From the NCBI GenBank assembly GCA_034510155.1, contig CM067377.1, positions 186,781,056 through 186,845,055 on the forward strand: a DNA stretch of 64,000 bases. The letters are read 5' to 3'. Below the pieces are notes generated by a model that was not told the origin of the DNA, ran no database searches, and was given only the letters and a program-made list of their open reading frames with translations. Source of the stretch: Eucriotettix oculatus (taxonomy: Eukaryota; Arthropoda; Insecta; Orthoptera; Tetrigidae). Positions 1 to 13,429 of this stretch are shown here, in pieces (the first letter of the stretch is position 1; each line of letters starts with the position of its first letter). The position numbers and the translations under genes are program-made.

Positions 1-834
1 TTACTTTTGAGGAGCACATAGTGCTGTGTGCGTTAATGGCCAAGATGGAGAATGGACCACGATCAGAGGTAATCGGAGCCTAGTTTGAAGACCCGAGCCG
101 AGATAAGCGATTCTCATTGTCTGGCGTAGCAGCTGTCCAAACGACGCACATCTGCCGGTCGCTACGCGCCGCGCGTTCACGACCAAACGGTTACTCTTTG
201 CCTCCTTCCTCGCATCTGCCCTGCCCTGCCCTTCCCTGACCCATCTTACCTGCACAGATTCGCAACACCTCACACTCACAAATACAAAAACTACGAATTA
301 CTCGCAAAACCGCATGCCTAGCGCGGCAACTTCAACAGGGTTCACCATGGTACATTCAATGAGAAGATCGTGGCGGAGAAGAGAACGATTATTTCACGCG
401 ATACGTGCGAATCAAGATTACGCAAAGGGTAGGAAAGAAAAAAGTAAGGAAGTTCTAACAAGGTATCTAGAAGATATCATACGCCATAAAGACGATTAAC
501 TTACATAAAAGAAATTTACAATTAAGCGTTGAAAAAGAAAGTCGCCTTGTTCTAAGAAACCATTAATTCCAATAGGGCTGAGTATAACACGAAAGAATTA
601 TTGAGATATTAATCTTACGGGATCATCTCCACAGAACACTCGCAAGCACGACCAAGCGTAAGGTACAATGATTGGTTTCACATAAATGTCGAAAAACAAA
701 TTTAATAGGTTCATATTTATATTAATCTGACTTTTATGAAATTAAACATGAAAACTTTTGTCTATTATTTTGTGGCTTCTTTAGGTAAAGTTATACACAA
801 TCAAATTTCTTCTGGAGTTAAAAGGTCCAAAAGT

Positions 835-915
835 GCCGACCTCACGTAAACTGGGATCAGACTGCTGGAGAATCGATACACTGACCACGTATCACTCTAA
901 ATTAAGGAGAAGAAG
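835..915 (+). mobile_element. Truncated tRNA-SINE copy
   Basis: Begins GTGCCGACCTC like the full SINE, then jumps over the tRNA-like middle to the 3' part (GGAGAATCGATACACTGACC, CGTATCACTC). It ends in a GGAGAAGAAG tail. It lies directly before a second copy. The octamer CCAAAAGT stands before it (827-834) and after the second copy (1153-1160), suggesting that the pair inserted, or was duplicated, as a unit. Confidence 0.6.
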
Positions 916-921
916 AAAAGT

Positions 922-1150
922 GCCAACCTCCTGTGGTCTAGTGGCTAGCGTCGCTGCCTCACTCCACAGAAGACCCGGGTTCGAATCCTGGCATGGGCTT
1001 TGAGTTTGTGTCATCATGCTGGTCACGGGGACTGGGATAAAACTACTAAAGAATCGACGTATCACTCCAAATTTGGAATGTGTCATGTAAGATGACAGTT
1101 CTCAGTTGACCCGATAAGCCTAGAATGGGTTGCAAATTCAAGAAGTAGAC
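922..1150 (+). mobile_element. tRNA-derived SINE
   Basis: The 5' tRNA-like part has an A-box-like stretch (TGGTCTAGTGGC) and a B box (GGTTCGAATCC). It is followed by the family body (GTGTCATCATG, CGTATCACTCC, GGAATGTGTCATG) and a degenerate 3' end. The other copies in this window lie at about 21.3, 27.8, 39.6 and 43.8 kb. Confidence 0.75.
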
Positions 1151-1339
1151 GCCCAAAAGTCATAATTTTGAGTCTATGGATGGTTCCATCCAATCAAAAA
1201 ATTTAACGACACAGTAAATTTTATCATGTATCTTTGCACATAATTTTGCACTCCTAAAATTACAGACGAAACATTGTAATGTATCTAATGTGTGGAACAA
1301 TATGCTTTGACGTGTATTCCTTATTTTATTCGCTCCAAA

Positions 1340-1515
1340 ACCTAAAACTTAGTCAATGTATACCAATAAATATATTTGGAAGTATCTGTCTGAAAGTTTG
1401 TCTACAACAGGCTACATAATCACTCAACTGATTTCAATGAAAACTTTAGGGATTAAAACAAGAGTTTTAACTTTAATCTTAGAGTTGATATCATGCAGCG
1501 TTCATATGACATGCA
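1340..1515 (+). repeat. Interspersed repeat, 'ACGGCTCAACGGATTTCAATG' family, copy 1
   Basis: Starts TATACCAATAAATATA, then a TCTGTCTGAAAGTTTGTC-like block and CTCAACTGATTTCAATGAAAA. The same order of blocks occurs at 10165-10340 (opposite strand) and 59900-60030. It is probably the end of a widespread transposon; the superfamily is not identified. Confidence 0.5.
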
Positions 1516-4500
1516 TATAAATATTTGTAAATCCATTGAAATGCTACGTCCAAAACATAAAATAATGATTAAGTTTAACATTTCATTTAAGTAATTATAC
1601 TTTTTCAGTAGTTACTAATAATGTAAAATGTTTTATAGACTGCTGAGTCCCACATTCTTAATTTTTATTTTTTAACCTAGACTTATAAATGCATCTACAC
1701 GCATTATTTACGGAAATTAGGCGAAAAGATGGTTTAAGTATCTCCTCCTCATAAATGTGATTTCCTGTTACAGTGCATTTCTTGTCTCTGTATGCGCTGC
1801 AAACAAATCTAAAACCGTGGAGCAATTTCGTTCATATGTTCATTGTGACCCGGAAGGAAGCAAGGACTGTAGAGGTGCCAATGGGAGGAGGGGGTAGGGT
1901 ACGGAAACTTAATAAATGAACGGCAAATATATATTTCTTGAGGTTAGTGAGATTGATATTGTCCCTCTCGGTATTGTACATTTTTCAGATTGTTTTAAAG
2001 GTACTGAGCTACTTTAAGGCACCAAAAGATTTCTTGACTCGGATTAAGATACAGAGTCATAGCGGTGGTTAAGATGAAATTCAACTCTCATTAAGTAGGA
2101 GAGTAGAAGGGTAAATTTTCAAAAATGTGAACCGCTCGCTGGTAGTTTAATCATGGGATGACAACGAGATTACTGTCGAGTTGAATATTACATTGGGCTA
2201 ATATAAATGAATTTCCAGGCACTGTCGGGCACCCACATAATAAGTACAGTTCCAAAGTGTAAATAAAATTTTTAATTTGATATTAAAGGTTTATGTTTTC
2301 TAAATAGAAATAAAGGCTCAGTATTAAAATATTATCCTATGTTTGTGAGAGCTCCTAATGTCTGTATTAATCCTGTTTTATTTTTATAGTATTTGAACGT
2401 TGTTAAAATTATATATAAGCAGTCCACCTAGAAGATCAGAAACTTCAATATATTGTCGAAGCTTAAATAGACTTAATTTACATTCATTATATATGTCTAT
2501 ATTAAGACGAATTATAACATTAACGTGAATATGATAAGATCAAGTACATCCATGTCCGTCCTTCCTTAGAGCATAGAATAAATGAGATGACGTCATAATA
2601 AATTACTCATCGTCAATGTGTCTCAAATACCCTTGTAAATGCGGATAATCTTTTTTAATTGTGGTATGATTATAATAATAATTAATAAAAGGTGACTTCA
2701 GATTAGATATGAACATGTGGCAATTTTGTAATTGTCAAGGAGCATCTGATTGAGATTCGTAGTCCGGATTACCCTCATTCTCACAGAAGTATACCATGTT
2801 ACGTTCACATAGAAGTCTATTCGTCCTTTCGGTACGTCCAGGAGATTTTGCACAGAAGAGTAGAATTATACTTGGCGGAAGTGAAGGCAACCGTTACAAG
2901 AATCGTCAACAAGACGAGATCAACTCGGAATATTACTGCTAATGCGCTTTCAGATTTTGACCGTATATGGTATACGTGCGAAGACTTTGGAACGCCAAGA
3001 ACGGACAAGATGGCTACGTTCGCACGCTTTAATCGTTGCCTTTATTCGTACTCGTACAATTCGATTGGGCGCAGCCATTTCCGGCAACGGTTCCCAACCG
3101 TGACAGGGCGACAGATGTTCCTCCAGGCAGTGCCGGCATCTGTCAGGTAGCTCGGGTTGCTATGACGACTGATCATCCAACACTCCACATAATCCTGGCG
3201 CGGATCACACATTCCAAACTTTTCAACTTTCCAATTCACAAGATTACTAACGCAGTGAGACAAATTTGCGGCAATCGTCCGCAAAGCAAGCTTAGTGAAA
3301 CGGTGTGGAACTGAACCAACATCTCTCCAGATGGCAAGAGAACGGCGCGAGTTGATCGGTTAAGATCATCCTCTCCTAAATAAAAATATCTGCAAAATAA
3401 TTCATCTTAAATAATAACAATCTTAATGAGCCTGTCATAAATTCCAATAAAAACCCGTAAAATAAGTTATGTTGAAAAATGACCAGTTGGAGTAAAGTTT
3501 AGAGTGGTCATTCTTGCTACGCACTATGAAGTCGGTACCTCACGGCTGTAATGGTCGCTGATATCAAATAGGTTCTGCGCTTTCATCCTTAACAACTTCT
3601 GCCCAGCAGCCACAAGTTTCTATCGTAGGTAATGCTCTTGGGAATCATAAAAAGATACTCATTCATTATTTGCTGCTTTGATGACATGCAATTTAATTCT
3701 TTCAAATGAAAACAACCCCCTCCCCAATTGTACATGAACATTCAAAAGAAGAGGTCCGTTCCAACGGAATCAACTTAGAAGCGACTGGTCAGAATTCAAT
3801 GAATTTTCGTAAGTGTATTTCTACTTTCTCAAGGTACAACATGAACTACATAGTTTCTCCGAGAAGAGAAAAAATAAAAATATTTGAATTTTGGCTGTGG
3901 ATAATAGCATTTATAACACGGATATAGTGCTGTGGGGGCGTATGTATTACAAGTGAAGAAGAAACGCTTGAAGAAAACGGTATTAACTTCATTCAATTTC
4001 ATAACAGAATATACTTCTACTGAGTGTATTAGAATTTTAAGTGGTATTATATGTATTAATTTGCATTACTGTTAAAATATATACGCAGGAACCTTTATTA
4101 AAAATAAATATTACTATGAGAAAAAACCTTAATTCAAAAAACAGACCAACTATATTGAATATTGAAACCTTATTTGTAAGCAAGAGGACTATTTCTTGGT
4201 CCGGTAATTTTAGCTACACACATTTTTTTTTGTCAGTAGCAACCTTCGTTATACAAACGCGTAGAATGTACACCAAAGTGTTGAATTCCAAACATTTTGA
4301 AGCAATCTTGTGCAACAAATTATACGCGAACAGATCCCACTTTATGTGTCCTGCAATGGCACAAGCTTAATACACAATGTTTAATACTGGAAAGCAAAAC
4401 ATGGCGTTAAAGTTTTCTAAACATACAGTTTTATGCTTCGTATCCTCGCAATGGCATATTTTATAATAAAATATCAACATTTTCTATTTCCATACCGAGT

Positions 4501-5240
4501 AACGTTTTATATTAAAAACTCGACGCTCGGCTCCTGCACGAATTGGTTTGGAAGAATTTAATAGTAAAGATATACGCCCAATATTAATTAGCCATGTAGT
4601 CAACAGAAACAAAATTAATTAGTTTTGACTAGAATTGAATATAATAATTACTAATTGTATTGTCGTCGCTTAAGGATCACGTATGACTTGTTACAGAAGC
4701 CGAAATTGAAGTGGGCTACGATAACGGTAAGGTGTTTTACAACTGAGATTGTGAATCCAAAATAATTGATGAACATCTATTCCATCTACGGGAATATAGC
4801 ATGAGAATACAAATATTAATATATTTGGTTTATAAAAAGTTTTTATTATATTTGACATATACTGATTGTTATTCGTAGATCGGAGAATCCTTGCCTTTAA
4901 GTTTGTTGTATGCATATAGGAGATAAATCAATTAAAATATTGAATATTTATTGACTTCAATGCATTAAGGGAAAAAAATTAATTAAATTGTCACATTGTT
5001 ATATCCGCGTAAACTACGCTGCATTAATTAATTTAGATGAATAAATATGGCAGAGGCTGTAATTATAATTTGAGGTTAGTGGCACATTCCAGAGGCTGGA
5101 GCACGAAGGCTCTGACAGAGACAGAGAACTTCGAATGCTGAGTGAATGGATTAGTGAATAAACTGTCATATATAAAATAACTTTTAAACTTTCCCCATCA
5201 TCATTATTTTTCTGTCCACTAACAGGTTTTTACATGGCTA
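1516..5240. other. Tet intron, nothing recognised
   Basis: AT-rich, with a modestly GC-richer island at about 2810-3350 that is open in several frames (up to 100 codons). None of those products resembles a known family and no splice-bounded exon could be defended. Confidence 0.5.
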
Positions 5241-5249
5241 CTCTCCATT

Positions 5250-5650
5250 TCCTCCTGTATTCTATCATACTCATCAGATTAATATATTTTAGAGATACTT
5301 TTATGTTATCGATTATCTTGTGGGTTCTGCTTCCTCTTATTCTCTTCCCGCGAACTAGTCTATCCGTTATTATGCAGTCTCGTTTCAAAGAAAGACTAAC
5401 ATATTTCTTCTTCCTCTCGCTTATAATTTATTGAGGTCTTCTATTCTCTTCAACACTTTCCAATACTTCATTTGTTACCTTTTCACCCTCCTCTACATCC
5501 ACATCTCAAAAACTTCCAACCTTTCTTTCAACTCTCTTCTCACTGTCCGATTCTCTGCTCCAGATAAACCACTTTGCTAATCTTTTTCTCAGTCGTCTAT
5601 CTGGTTTACCACATATCTTACTTTGTCTATTAAAAGCTTCCTTTGCTCTG
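5250..5650 (-). mobile_element. Decayed LINE reverse-transcriptase tail
   Basis: Read on the minus strand, the frames give AKEAFNRQSKIC, RKRLAKWFIWSR, then a shifted VTNEVLESVEENR and RDCIITDRLVRGKRIRGSR. This follows the usual C-terminal order of insect non-LTR RTs (AKEAF, RKRL-K-FVWS, VTNEEVL, LGHVLRRD). Several frameshifts and stops are present and the element is dead. It differs in wording from the LINE at 31.8 and 62 kb, so it is a separate subfamily. Confidence 0.65.
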
Positions 5651-6419
5651 GGATTACATTTCACAGACATTTAAGGGAAGTTACTTGCCTGATGTTTGTT
5701 TGTCTTAATCTTTGTCTGTTTTCTTCCTTTAGTAATCAAACATCTCTTTGTTTTTGGCGTGTTTATTTGCATTCCATATTACTCAAAAAACTTAAAAAGT
5801 AACATTACATAACACTCATCTGTCGACAGTAAAACTTGACTTGTTGATCAATATTTTTATTATTACGTTCATTCTTACTTTTGTATAGCACCCGTAACAA
5901 GTTCAAATTACGTTTTTATTTGATCCAATAATTGACATGAAGACTTAAGGGAACGATTGATTGGCAATTTCGCACAAAATATGATTTGAAATATGAAGCG
6001 ATCAAAGTCATAAAGAATGATACAAGGAGAATTAAGGTGAGAGTAGCGAATGTACGGGGAATACGAATGAAAATTGGCTAGCTTAACTGTAAGCACGACA
6101 TTGAGAAGAGAATAATAACGGAAGGCTTCTGCACTGGAAAATCATGTTATGAGAATCGACAAATTGTTGGGTACGCCACAGATAAGGAACCGGTTAGTAC
6201 TAATAGTTTGTAAATAGTCCAATTATTGGACGAGTCTATTTCATGTATCGACATTTTTATTTTCTTACTGACGGTGGGTAAACGGCTAATAGTGTAGGAT
6301 AGAAACGTAGCCTTTCAAATTCATGGAGTAATGGCACTCACGAGTATTGTTGACGCTGTTGCTGTACGATGGCTTGTGTTCAGTTTAAATAATTAATATT
6401 TCAAATACTGTATATAGAG

Positions 6420-7200
6420 GTGGAGAATGATTTCGCGGAGGGAGGCGTGGGTCGAGGAGACGACGAAACCGTTTAGCAGCAGAGGCGGGGTGCGTGCGGC
6501 ATCGATCCAGCACGCGTGACTCATGCACAACGCGGGCCACCTTACCCCCTCCCCCTGTAGGACCGCGGATCAATGTGCGTGCTGCTGCTGCTGCCGCGAG
6601 AGCTGGCACCACTGGCTGCGTACAGCCAACTCAACTCGATGAAAAATACCTGCGAGATCTGGCCGCGGGATTTGGGGCGAGCGCCAGGCGCCAGCTGGCC
6701 CAACGGGACAGGGACATGGACAGCGCGGGGAACGGTGACCGAGGCGCTGGGGCTGGGGCCGGGGCTGGGCGCCAGGCCTGCCCACGACTCACACACGGCA
6801 GGCCAAACACGCAAAATTAACATCTTTCAAACCAAAATTCAATAATACAATAATCGGAAAGAAATTCAGCCATCGTCTATGCCGGAAAAATTCACAGTAA
6901 TTTGATAAAATGCAGTGAAACTGCATGCGCTTGGTCTATCGCTCGGCGCGGTGTGATATGGCATAGCATGGCATGCCATGGTATGGTATGGTATGCAGCC
7001 CAGCGCCAAGACTTTCGGTTTCGCCAGCCGCTCAACGTGGCAACAGCGCAACGCTAGGCCCTTGCAGGGCTGTGTGCGTGCCTTTCCCTTCAAAGGACAT
7101 TTCTGCCGAGAAAGCCTAGTCATCTCCAGTACGGCACGGCCACAACTGATCCGCCCTTTTTGCGAGAGCAAATACTTCTACCCGACAGCATAAATCCTCG
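6420..7200. other. CpG-rich island in the Tet intron
   Basis: A sharp GC and CpG rise inside AT-rich intron. It includes CCCCCTCCCCCTGTAG (acceptor-like, plus strand), a GCTGCTGCTGCTG run, a GGCGCTGGGGCTGGGGCCGG run and a TGGTATGGTATGGTATG run at about 6978. It is open on both strands for 70-108 codons because of base composition; the products are low-complexity and not recognised. It may be an alternative promoter or unannotated exon. Confidence 0.4.
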
Positions 7201-7209
7201 ACACTGGGG

Positions 7210-10160
7210 GCTCTTGCTACAAGCACAAAAAATACACAAATTTAACAAAACTATTTTGGCCTGAACGTGTCTTCGGGATGCTATCCCTTTAACTTCACTA
7301 TAGCTGTATGCGAAAATAGCACTTTCCTGAAACGAATATTCTACAGGAACAAAGTTGCGCCTCAACTCAGAAATAATTACTTCAATAATAGGTTACAACT
7401 AACGAGGACAAAAATACATATACATACATTTAGGCTTTAACGTAAGAAATTGAAATTTATCAATATAATTTAATGACTGATTATATGAGATCGCAGTCTT
7501 TTTCCCGTAAATCATAGGGATAAAATCGCCGGACTCTAACTGAAGAAGATGCCAGATATAGCCGTTGAGACGTTGTATTAATATTTACATACTTGGGCAT
7601 TGCTTGACGCTTAAGTTTTATCCGAAGGTAGATCAATAAAGCGTGGCTTCGAACTGGAGAAATTGTTGAATTCCAAATGATGTAACAGATTCAAACGCAG
7701 CGGGACAGACAGACCGTTGTTTTAGGTGAACCATAAGGCATTGTCCAAATTCGCTCTGTTCAAATACATATACAATATCTCAGCTTAAAGAACAAGTTCC
7801 TTTTATGCGTTCGAAACGAATCTGACAGCTTTTCCTGACACGTCTGTCAGGTCCACTAATACTCACTAAAAACAGTTTTCGTTCTATCTTCATACCAATA
7901 AGTTATTCGTCACTCTCTAAACCATCCCTCTCACATTTCATAAACCGACAACGCATAAAATTAACTCTGAACAGATTCTCAATTTAAATTTTATGCAAGT
8001 ACGGTATATCATGGATATATTTCAATGTCCAAGAAATACGACCAAGTTGTTGAAATACCTCCATAATTATAAGCGAGATAAGTTATACGATAAGTTTCAA
8101 ATTAAAATGAGCGTTGAAAGGCAGAGAAATGAATTTCAATAAGCGTTCTGATCCATTACGTCCGTTTCACTATATCGGAAACGGATAACTGCTCGAAATC
8201 GGCAGTCACGAAATTAAAGAATAAAAAATTATGCTTTACTTTCGTTGACGGTCAATAGTCTTAAATTACTATAAGCTATCCGAAGTCATTCTTGATTCTG
8301 TATGATTCAGTAAATGAATTAATCACGTAAAGATCACCCCACGACTTATTGTTCACCTAAACAAATAAAAAAGTGTAACTTGTAAGATGATTATAACTTG
8401 TAATGTTATGGAAATTAGATGAAAAACAAATTTAGTTACATAAGTATATAACTCTCAAACTTTTATTTCTCAATAATTCATGCACCGGTTGATTATTGAA
8501 AGAATACTATTTAAGAGACCTAAACTGACTAATATTATTTTTATTTAAATATACAATATATAATCAATCAGAGTATTACCTTATCGAAGTAATACAATTA
8601 TAGGAAGGTTTTAATAATTATACGTAACCCTTAAACGTGTTGGCAATTTTTTGCATTGCTCGTAATAAATTTGTCCCGTTTACAAGAAACCAAGTATACT
8701 GATAATTGTTGGAGGAGACTTTCTATTCGCAACTATAATGTGACCTTCTATTTGGGAACTAACGAAGTAGAAAGGGATTCATCGAAACATTTCAAAGTGC
8801 TGACAGGTTAATGATATGAATCAAAACGTAATTGGATCAAATTTAAAGTATCAATCTTCGACACGTCAATTAGGAAAACTGATTGAAGCCTTAATAATAA
8901 TGATCATGACAAAATGTTACTGCTCTTAAATTGCGAGTGCATTCATTTTAGAATGAAGATACTGGAACTGAGGTTCGCTACAGTCGTCGCATAAACATAG
9001 TCCAATAATAATATCTTAACGCTGAAAGTTATCTTCTTTACGGTTACGAAGTCAAAGAGCGAGAATTTAACACGGCCCAGAAACGTCCCGGGAGGAAATT
9101 CTCGTCGTGTATCATAATCGGTCAGGTCTCATTGCTCAGAATTCTAACTAATATTCGCTTACATGATCATAAGTTGGTTGTACGTACGTGACTCAAGCTA
9201 AGTTTGTTTGAAGAGGTATGATTCACAAGTCGGGAAATCCGGAATGACAGCAAAGCGGCCTCGTAAACTCAACTAGGTTCAGCGTTTCCGTTTAATACAT
9301 GTTCCATTGTTGTTGTGCGGAAATGAGATATTTCAATTTATTATTTTATACGTACATTTTACTAAGACGTGAAGAAATGTACAAATGAACTTTTATTCAA
9401 ACTTTTAATTGTTATCAACACAAAAGCCGTCTACGCTGAACGTACTTTCAAGTTGAATACTTACAAATAAAGTTAAAAACTTAAGGGAAATAATAATAAT
9501 ATTTAAATGGGAAGAGCGTCTTTATATTGTCAGAGTTGAACTTAAGTGCAGTAGTTTGTGATTCAAATTACACTTGGACCTATTTTCGTTGATCAGTAAA
9601 TATTATCACAAGTTTTTGGAAGGTGACCACCTACAGGGGTGAGATAAGACAAAAATTATCTATGAATAAAGAACGTTTCCACTCTTTGCACAATGAATAC
9701 CTGCAGTTAGTGTGAATTTTTCTTTTATACTTGCGGGGGACAGGGCGTTGCCCGGGTATTTATTTATATTATCCCGGTACATTACTTAATTCTTGGTCAA
9801 CACATAACTAAACCAAAATCGAAAACGTCACAATATGAACCTCAAATATACTCCCAATATCTCGAGAGTCCAAAATACCCCCTGTACAATAGCAGGAATA
9901 CATATATTTTCAGTAATAAAAAATTTCCCCCATTTAATGTTTAATTTATACTATAAGATCATAATGTAACACACTGACTCGCAATACACCGGTCTCGACA
10001 CCAAACTCGATAGTTTACTCTTTACTTTAGCAATTACTAAATTTTAAAATTTTCCCCACGTGAGAAATAAAACGAATTTATGCATAGATTGAATTGACGA
10101 TCCGTAGTAGTTCATTTCTCAGTCTGGCCGCTGCAGGAGTAGATAAGTGGGATGAATGAA
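7210..10160. other. AT-rich intron, nothing recognised
   Basis: No ORF of note, no repeat family recognised, no structured RNA seen. Confidence 0.5.
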
Positions 10161-10164
10161 TAGG

Positions 10165-10340
10165 TACGCGTAATAGGACTTAAAACTCGCCTTTTTTAAA
10201 AAACCCTCAATTTTTAATTGAAATCCGTTGAGCCGTTTCGGAGCCTATTAGAGATAAACATACGGACAGGTAGTCAGAAAGATAAATAGACACTTCAATT
10301 TTATTCATTAGTATATATTTATTGGTATAGATAATTTAAT
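10165..10340 (-). repeat. Interspersed repeat, copy 2 (best preserved)
   Basis: On the minus strand it reads CTATACCAATAAATATATAC, then AAATTGAAGTGTC, a 'GTCCGTATGTTTATCTC' block and CCGAAACGGCTCAACGGATT. This is the same architecture as the copies at 1340 and 59900. It ends in a poly-A/T-rich 'CTTTTTTAAAAAA' stretch. Confidence 0.55.
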
Positions 10341-10379
10341 TAGTAGACTTGAAGAAGTTAATGATCGTAAATAAGAAAG

Positions 10380-10940
10380 CATGAGGTTGGGCAAAGCCGT
10401 TGTGTGCGAGAGCGTGTAGTAAACACGGGTCTGCCTGCGAAATCCCACACGCCGAATATTTAACCGGAGCCGGCAGCTAATTAACAATAACAGCGAACAG
10501 TAGCAACGTCGTCCCTGACCTCAGACCAGAGCCAGTGCGAGAGAGAGGGAAAGCCCTTGTACACAAACAGGCTTGGGGCAGGTCTAGGTCGCTATTTTTA
10601 GACGGCGCCCGTGGCGCGTGGGTGGGTGTTGCTAGGCAACGGGCAAACACGCGCACGCCGTCAGCTCACCGCGTGTATCTTAATTCCCCGTGCGTCAATG
10701 AAATCGCGAGCAACTATTGCGTCACGCGTGTGCCACGATAACGTTGACCGGCGTAATTTCGTTCGATAAACCCTGTGCTCTCTGTAGTGGGGGAGGGAAA
10801 ACTTTGGAATTGTATGCTCACGCATAACTGACGTGGCGGTATGTTTGCAAACAGTTTACTTGGGGTGCTATCGCCACGCGTTGAAGCCGCCGATAATCTA
10901 CGAGAAACACGCGACCGCCATATCAAAGTAAAGTAGCAGC
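10380..10940. other. CpG-rich island in the Tet intron
   Basis: CpG-dense block (for example GGCGCCCGTGGCGCGTG and ACGCGCACGCCGTC). Plus and minus frames are open for about 70 codons with no recognisable product. A second, smaller GC block follows at 11180-11460. Both lie downstream of the CXXC exon in Tet orientation. Confidence 0.4.
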
Positions 10941-11179
10941 AGGTGCGTAAAAGGGTTGCTAGAACATCGTGTAAACAAACACGGGTTTCGCTACTGGGAT
11001 CAACTTGTAAGATAGCAGATCGATTTTTATGTTATGGAATTCATAATATAATACTAGATAATAGAAGCATGAAAGTGAGACGCCAGCATTGAAGCGAATT
11101 GGAAGGAACTTAGTGTCGCAACAAGACGAAATAATGTGCACTTTATCGATGCGGTCTAATGCTTAATTTTTGATATTTT

Positions 11180-11465
11180 CGTCCCCGAGGCTATTGTGTT
11201 AGGCATAGTTTTGGCGATAGCTGAGTCGGTGCAGTTTTGGATCTTAGTCGGAGCTCCGCGAGCCGTGCAGGACGCTGCAATCAGGATGTCGGCGCTCACG
11301 GCCAGATTGTTGTGGGAACCCAACCCGAGGCGCGTAACGAGGCATTTCCTCGTCCGCCAGGGTGCGTGTGTTTACCCTGGCCCACCTGACGTCACACACG
11401 CACTTTCTCCGCTCCTGCTTTCCTTTCACCACAGTGCCGTGCGCGCTTCACACATGTAGACCGTC
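11180..11465. other. GC-rich patch in the Tet intron
   Basis: GC-rich, open for 62-87 codons on both strands, no family recognised. Flanks from 11470 to 13350 are AT-rich and featureless. Confidence 0.35.
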
Positions 11466-13429
11466 CAGTCCAAATAGCCTATATATTCTATTCATTAGTA
11501 GGAATTCCTATCTATGTGAAAGGAAAAACAAAAAGAAGAATGTTAGATACTACCTTTCGAAACAATAAAGAGCTGTGCTCGTCTTTGTATGCTGTACAAT
11601 GAAATTAATCAGAAAAATAATATGAATATCAGAAAACTCATAGTATCTACCCTCTTCAGTCAGCTGACAATAGAGCATGATTCTTGAATCCTTAAACAGT
11701 TTGGTTTTTAAATAACTCATCCTCTCTGTCTCTAACTTGGAAAATGTTATACACAACTAAATCTAAAACTCACTAGTCAACAACTTCCTAAACTTTATAA
11801 TATGAAGCTTTCAAAAGAAAGTAATTATAATATATTTCACAGTAAAACAAAAAAAAAGCCGGTCACATTTAAAAGATATCATATGCAATTCCAATCATTT
11901 CCAGCATAAGTATTGAGAGGTCCGCTTCTGTCTTAACAATTTACAACTAAAAACGTGTTATTATGTTCAATCCTTAATAAATGTGCCCAATCTGATACTT
12001 AAAAGTCAGATTTTCTACAGTTCATCTTTTTCCCTTAGTTTCAAAATTTGGTCCCGTATTCGATAAAAATATTTTGTTTCAATGTCACAAAGAGGACTCT
12101 TATTTTAAGTGTAAAGTTTTTTATTTCCATTGTGTCGTGTATAATTGCCTTTTAATTTGATAAAAGTTAAAAGTATGGTATTCATTATGACATAAGACTT
12201 TTTTTTCAGGGAACGAAGTTGTATTGAAGTTGCAGTGAACGTTAATTTATATAAACAGGTGAACATGTCATATAATTGGTGAAAACTTCAGTAAGATTTA
12301 AATTACGTTTAATTTCTACAATTTTAATCCTTTGGTAATAATTTGTCAAAAGCAGTAATTGACATGATTACAGATAGATTAATTAAGAGTGCTGAATACA
12401 TAAATTTTCAGAATATGTAAAAGCCAAAAGTCTCCGTTAATACAGATTTATAAAAATTTTACTTTTTATGACTTAAAAAGTAATTTTATTAATATCAACT
12501 TAATTTGCAAATGTCTCCGTAAAAAACTCCTGATATTAAATGTAAATCACTGGAGAGAAAATTATAAAGATTCTGTGTAAAATGACTTTTAAACGTCTCC
12601 GTCCAGACAATTTAAAGACGTCGCATGTAACATACGATGAAAATATTTACCGTCAAAACATGGCATTAAATGACATTATTATTATGGTTTGATTTCGTTG
12701 TGAAACTCTTATCGACTGATACATCTAGAAGGAAAAGAGTCGCACATCTTTGCAATTGCAACCTTTGTAAATAGAATTTTTCAAAATTCTGAAGTTGGAA
12801 AGAACAACCAATACAAAATACGTTCATTTAAGGAAATAATGATTGTCTAGTTATTTCCAGGAACAGGTTTCCCTTTGTAAAATGTCAGTAGTTACCGAAT
12901 TGAGATAATGAAACCCAATCTACTAGCAAAATCTCGCAGCATGCGAACCTGTAACACGCGGATGTTTTGCAGGTAAGTATAAGTATCGTTGCGCTATGTA
13001 GAAGCAGCAATTTTATGCTCCGCTCAAACGCAAAAGTTCCAATTTTAATTACGTGGCATTTGGCAGACGTAACGTTAAATTGAAGGAATCAGAAGAAACA
13101 ATACAGTTCGAAAACGACAGACATTTAAAAGAAGCTCAACATTTTTTTTGTTAATCAATTAATTTTAATAAATTTCCGTCACACGAATCCTTACTTTCTA
13201 TTAATGTATTTCCTTCGCGATCAGTAGAGAACATTTAAACGCTTCAAATGAACGTGAAATTAAAGTGGTCGGTATAGTTCGCGTCAGCATTGCACACATG
13301 TTTACTCGTACGGCCTATGCGTTCACAGCTTAACTAGTATGAAAGGAGAAAATGAAACCATCAGCGAAATTCGACGACTGTAACGTCATAAATGAAAAAT
13401 ATTTTACTTGAAATTTTTAGTTCGCAACG

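Noticed and set aside
922..1000. tRNA gene candidate (A and B boxes)
   Set aside because: The sequence continues into a shared SINE body, recurs at four other sites and has no closed acceptor stem; it is the tRNA-derived head of a SINE.
5260..5300. CTGATGA on the minus strand with a GTAT/ATAC hairpin
   Set aside because: GAAA does not follow the helix directly and no other hammerhead element fits; it lies within a LINE relic.
6494..6820. 108-codon plus-strand ORF in a CpG island after an acceptor-like CCCCTGTAG
   Set aside because: The product is Ala/Gly/Arg-rich and overlaps equally open minus-strand frames; an exon cannot be excluded but is not supported.
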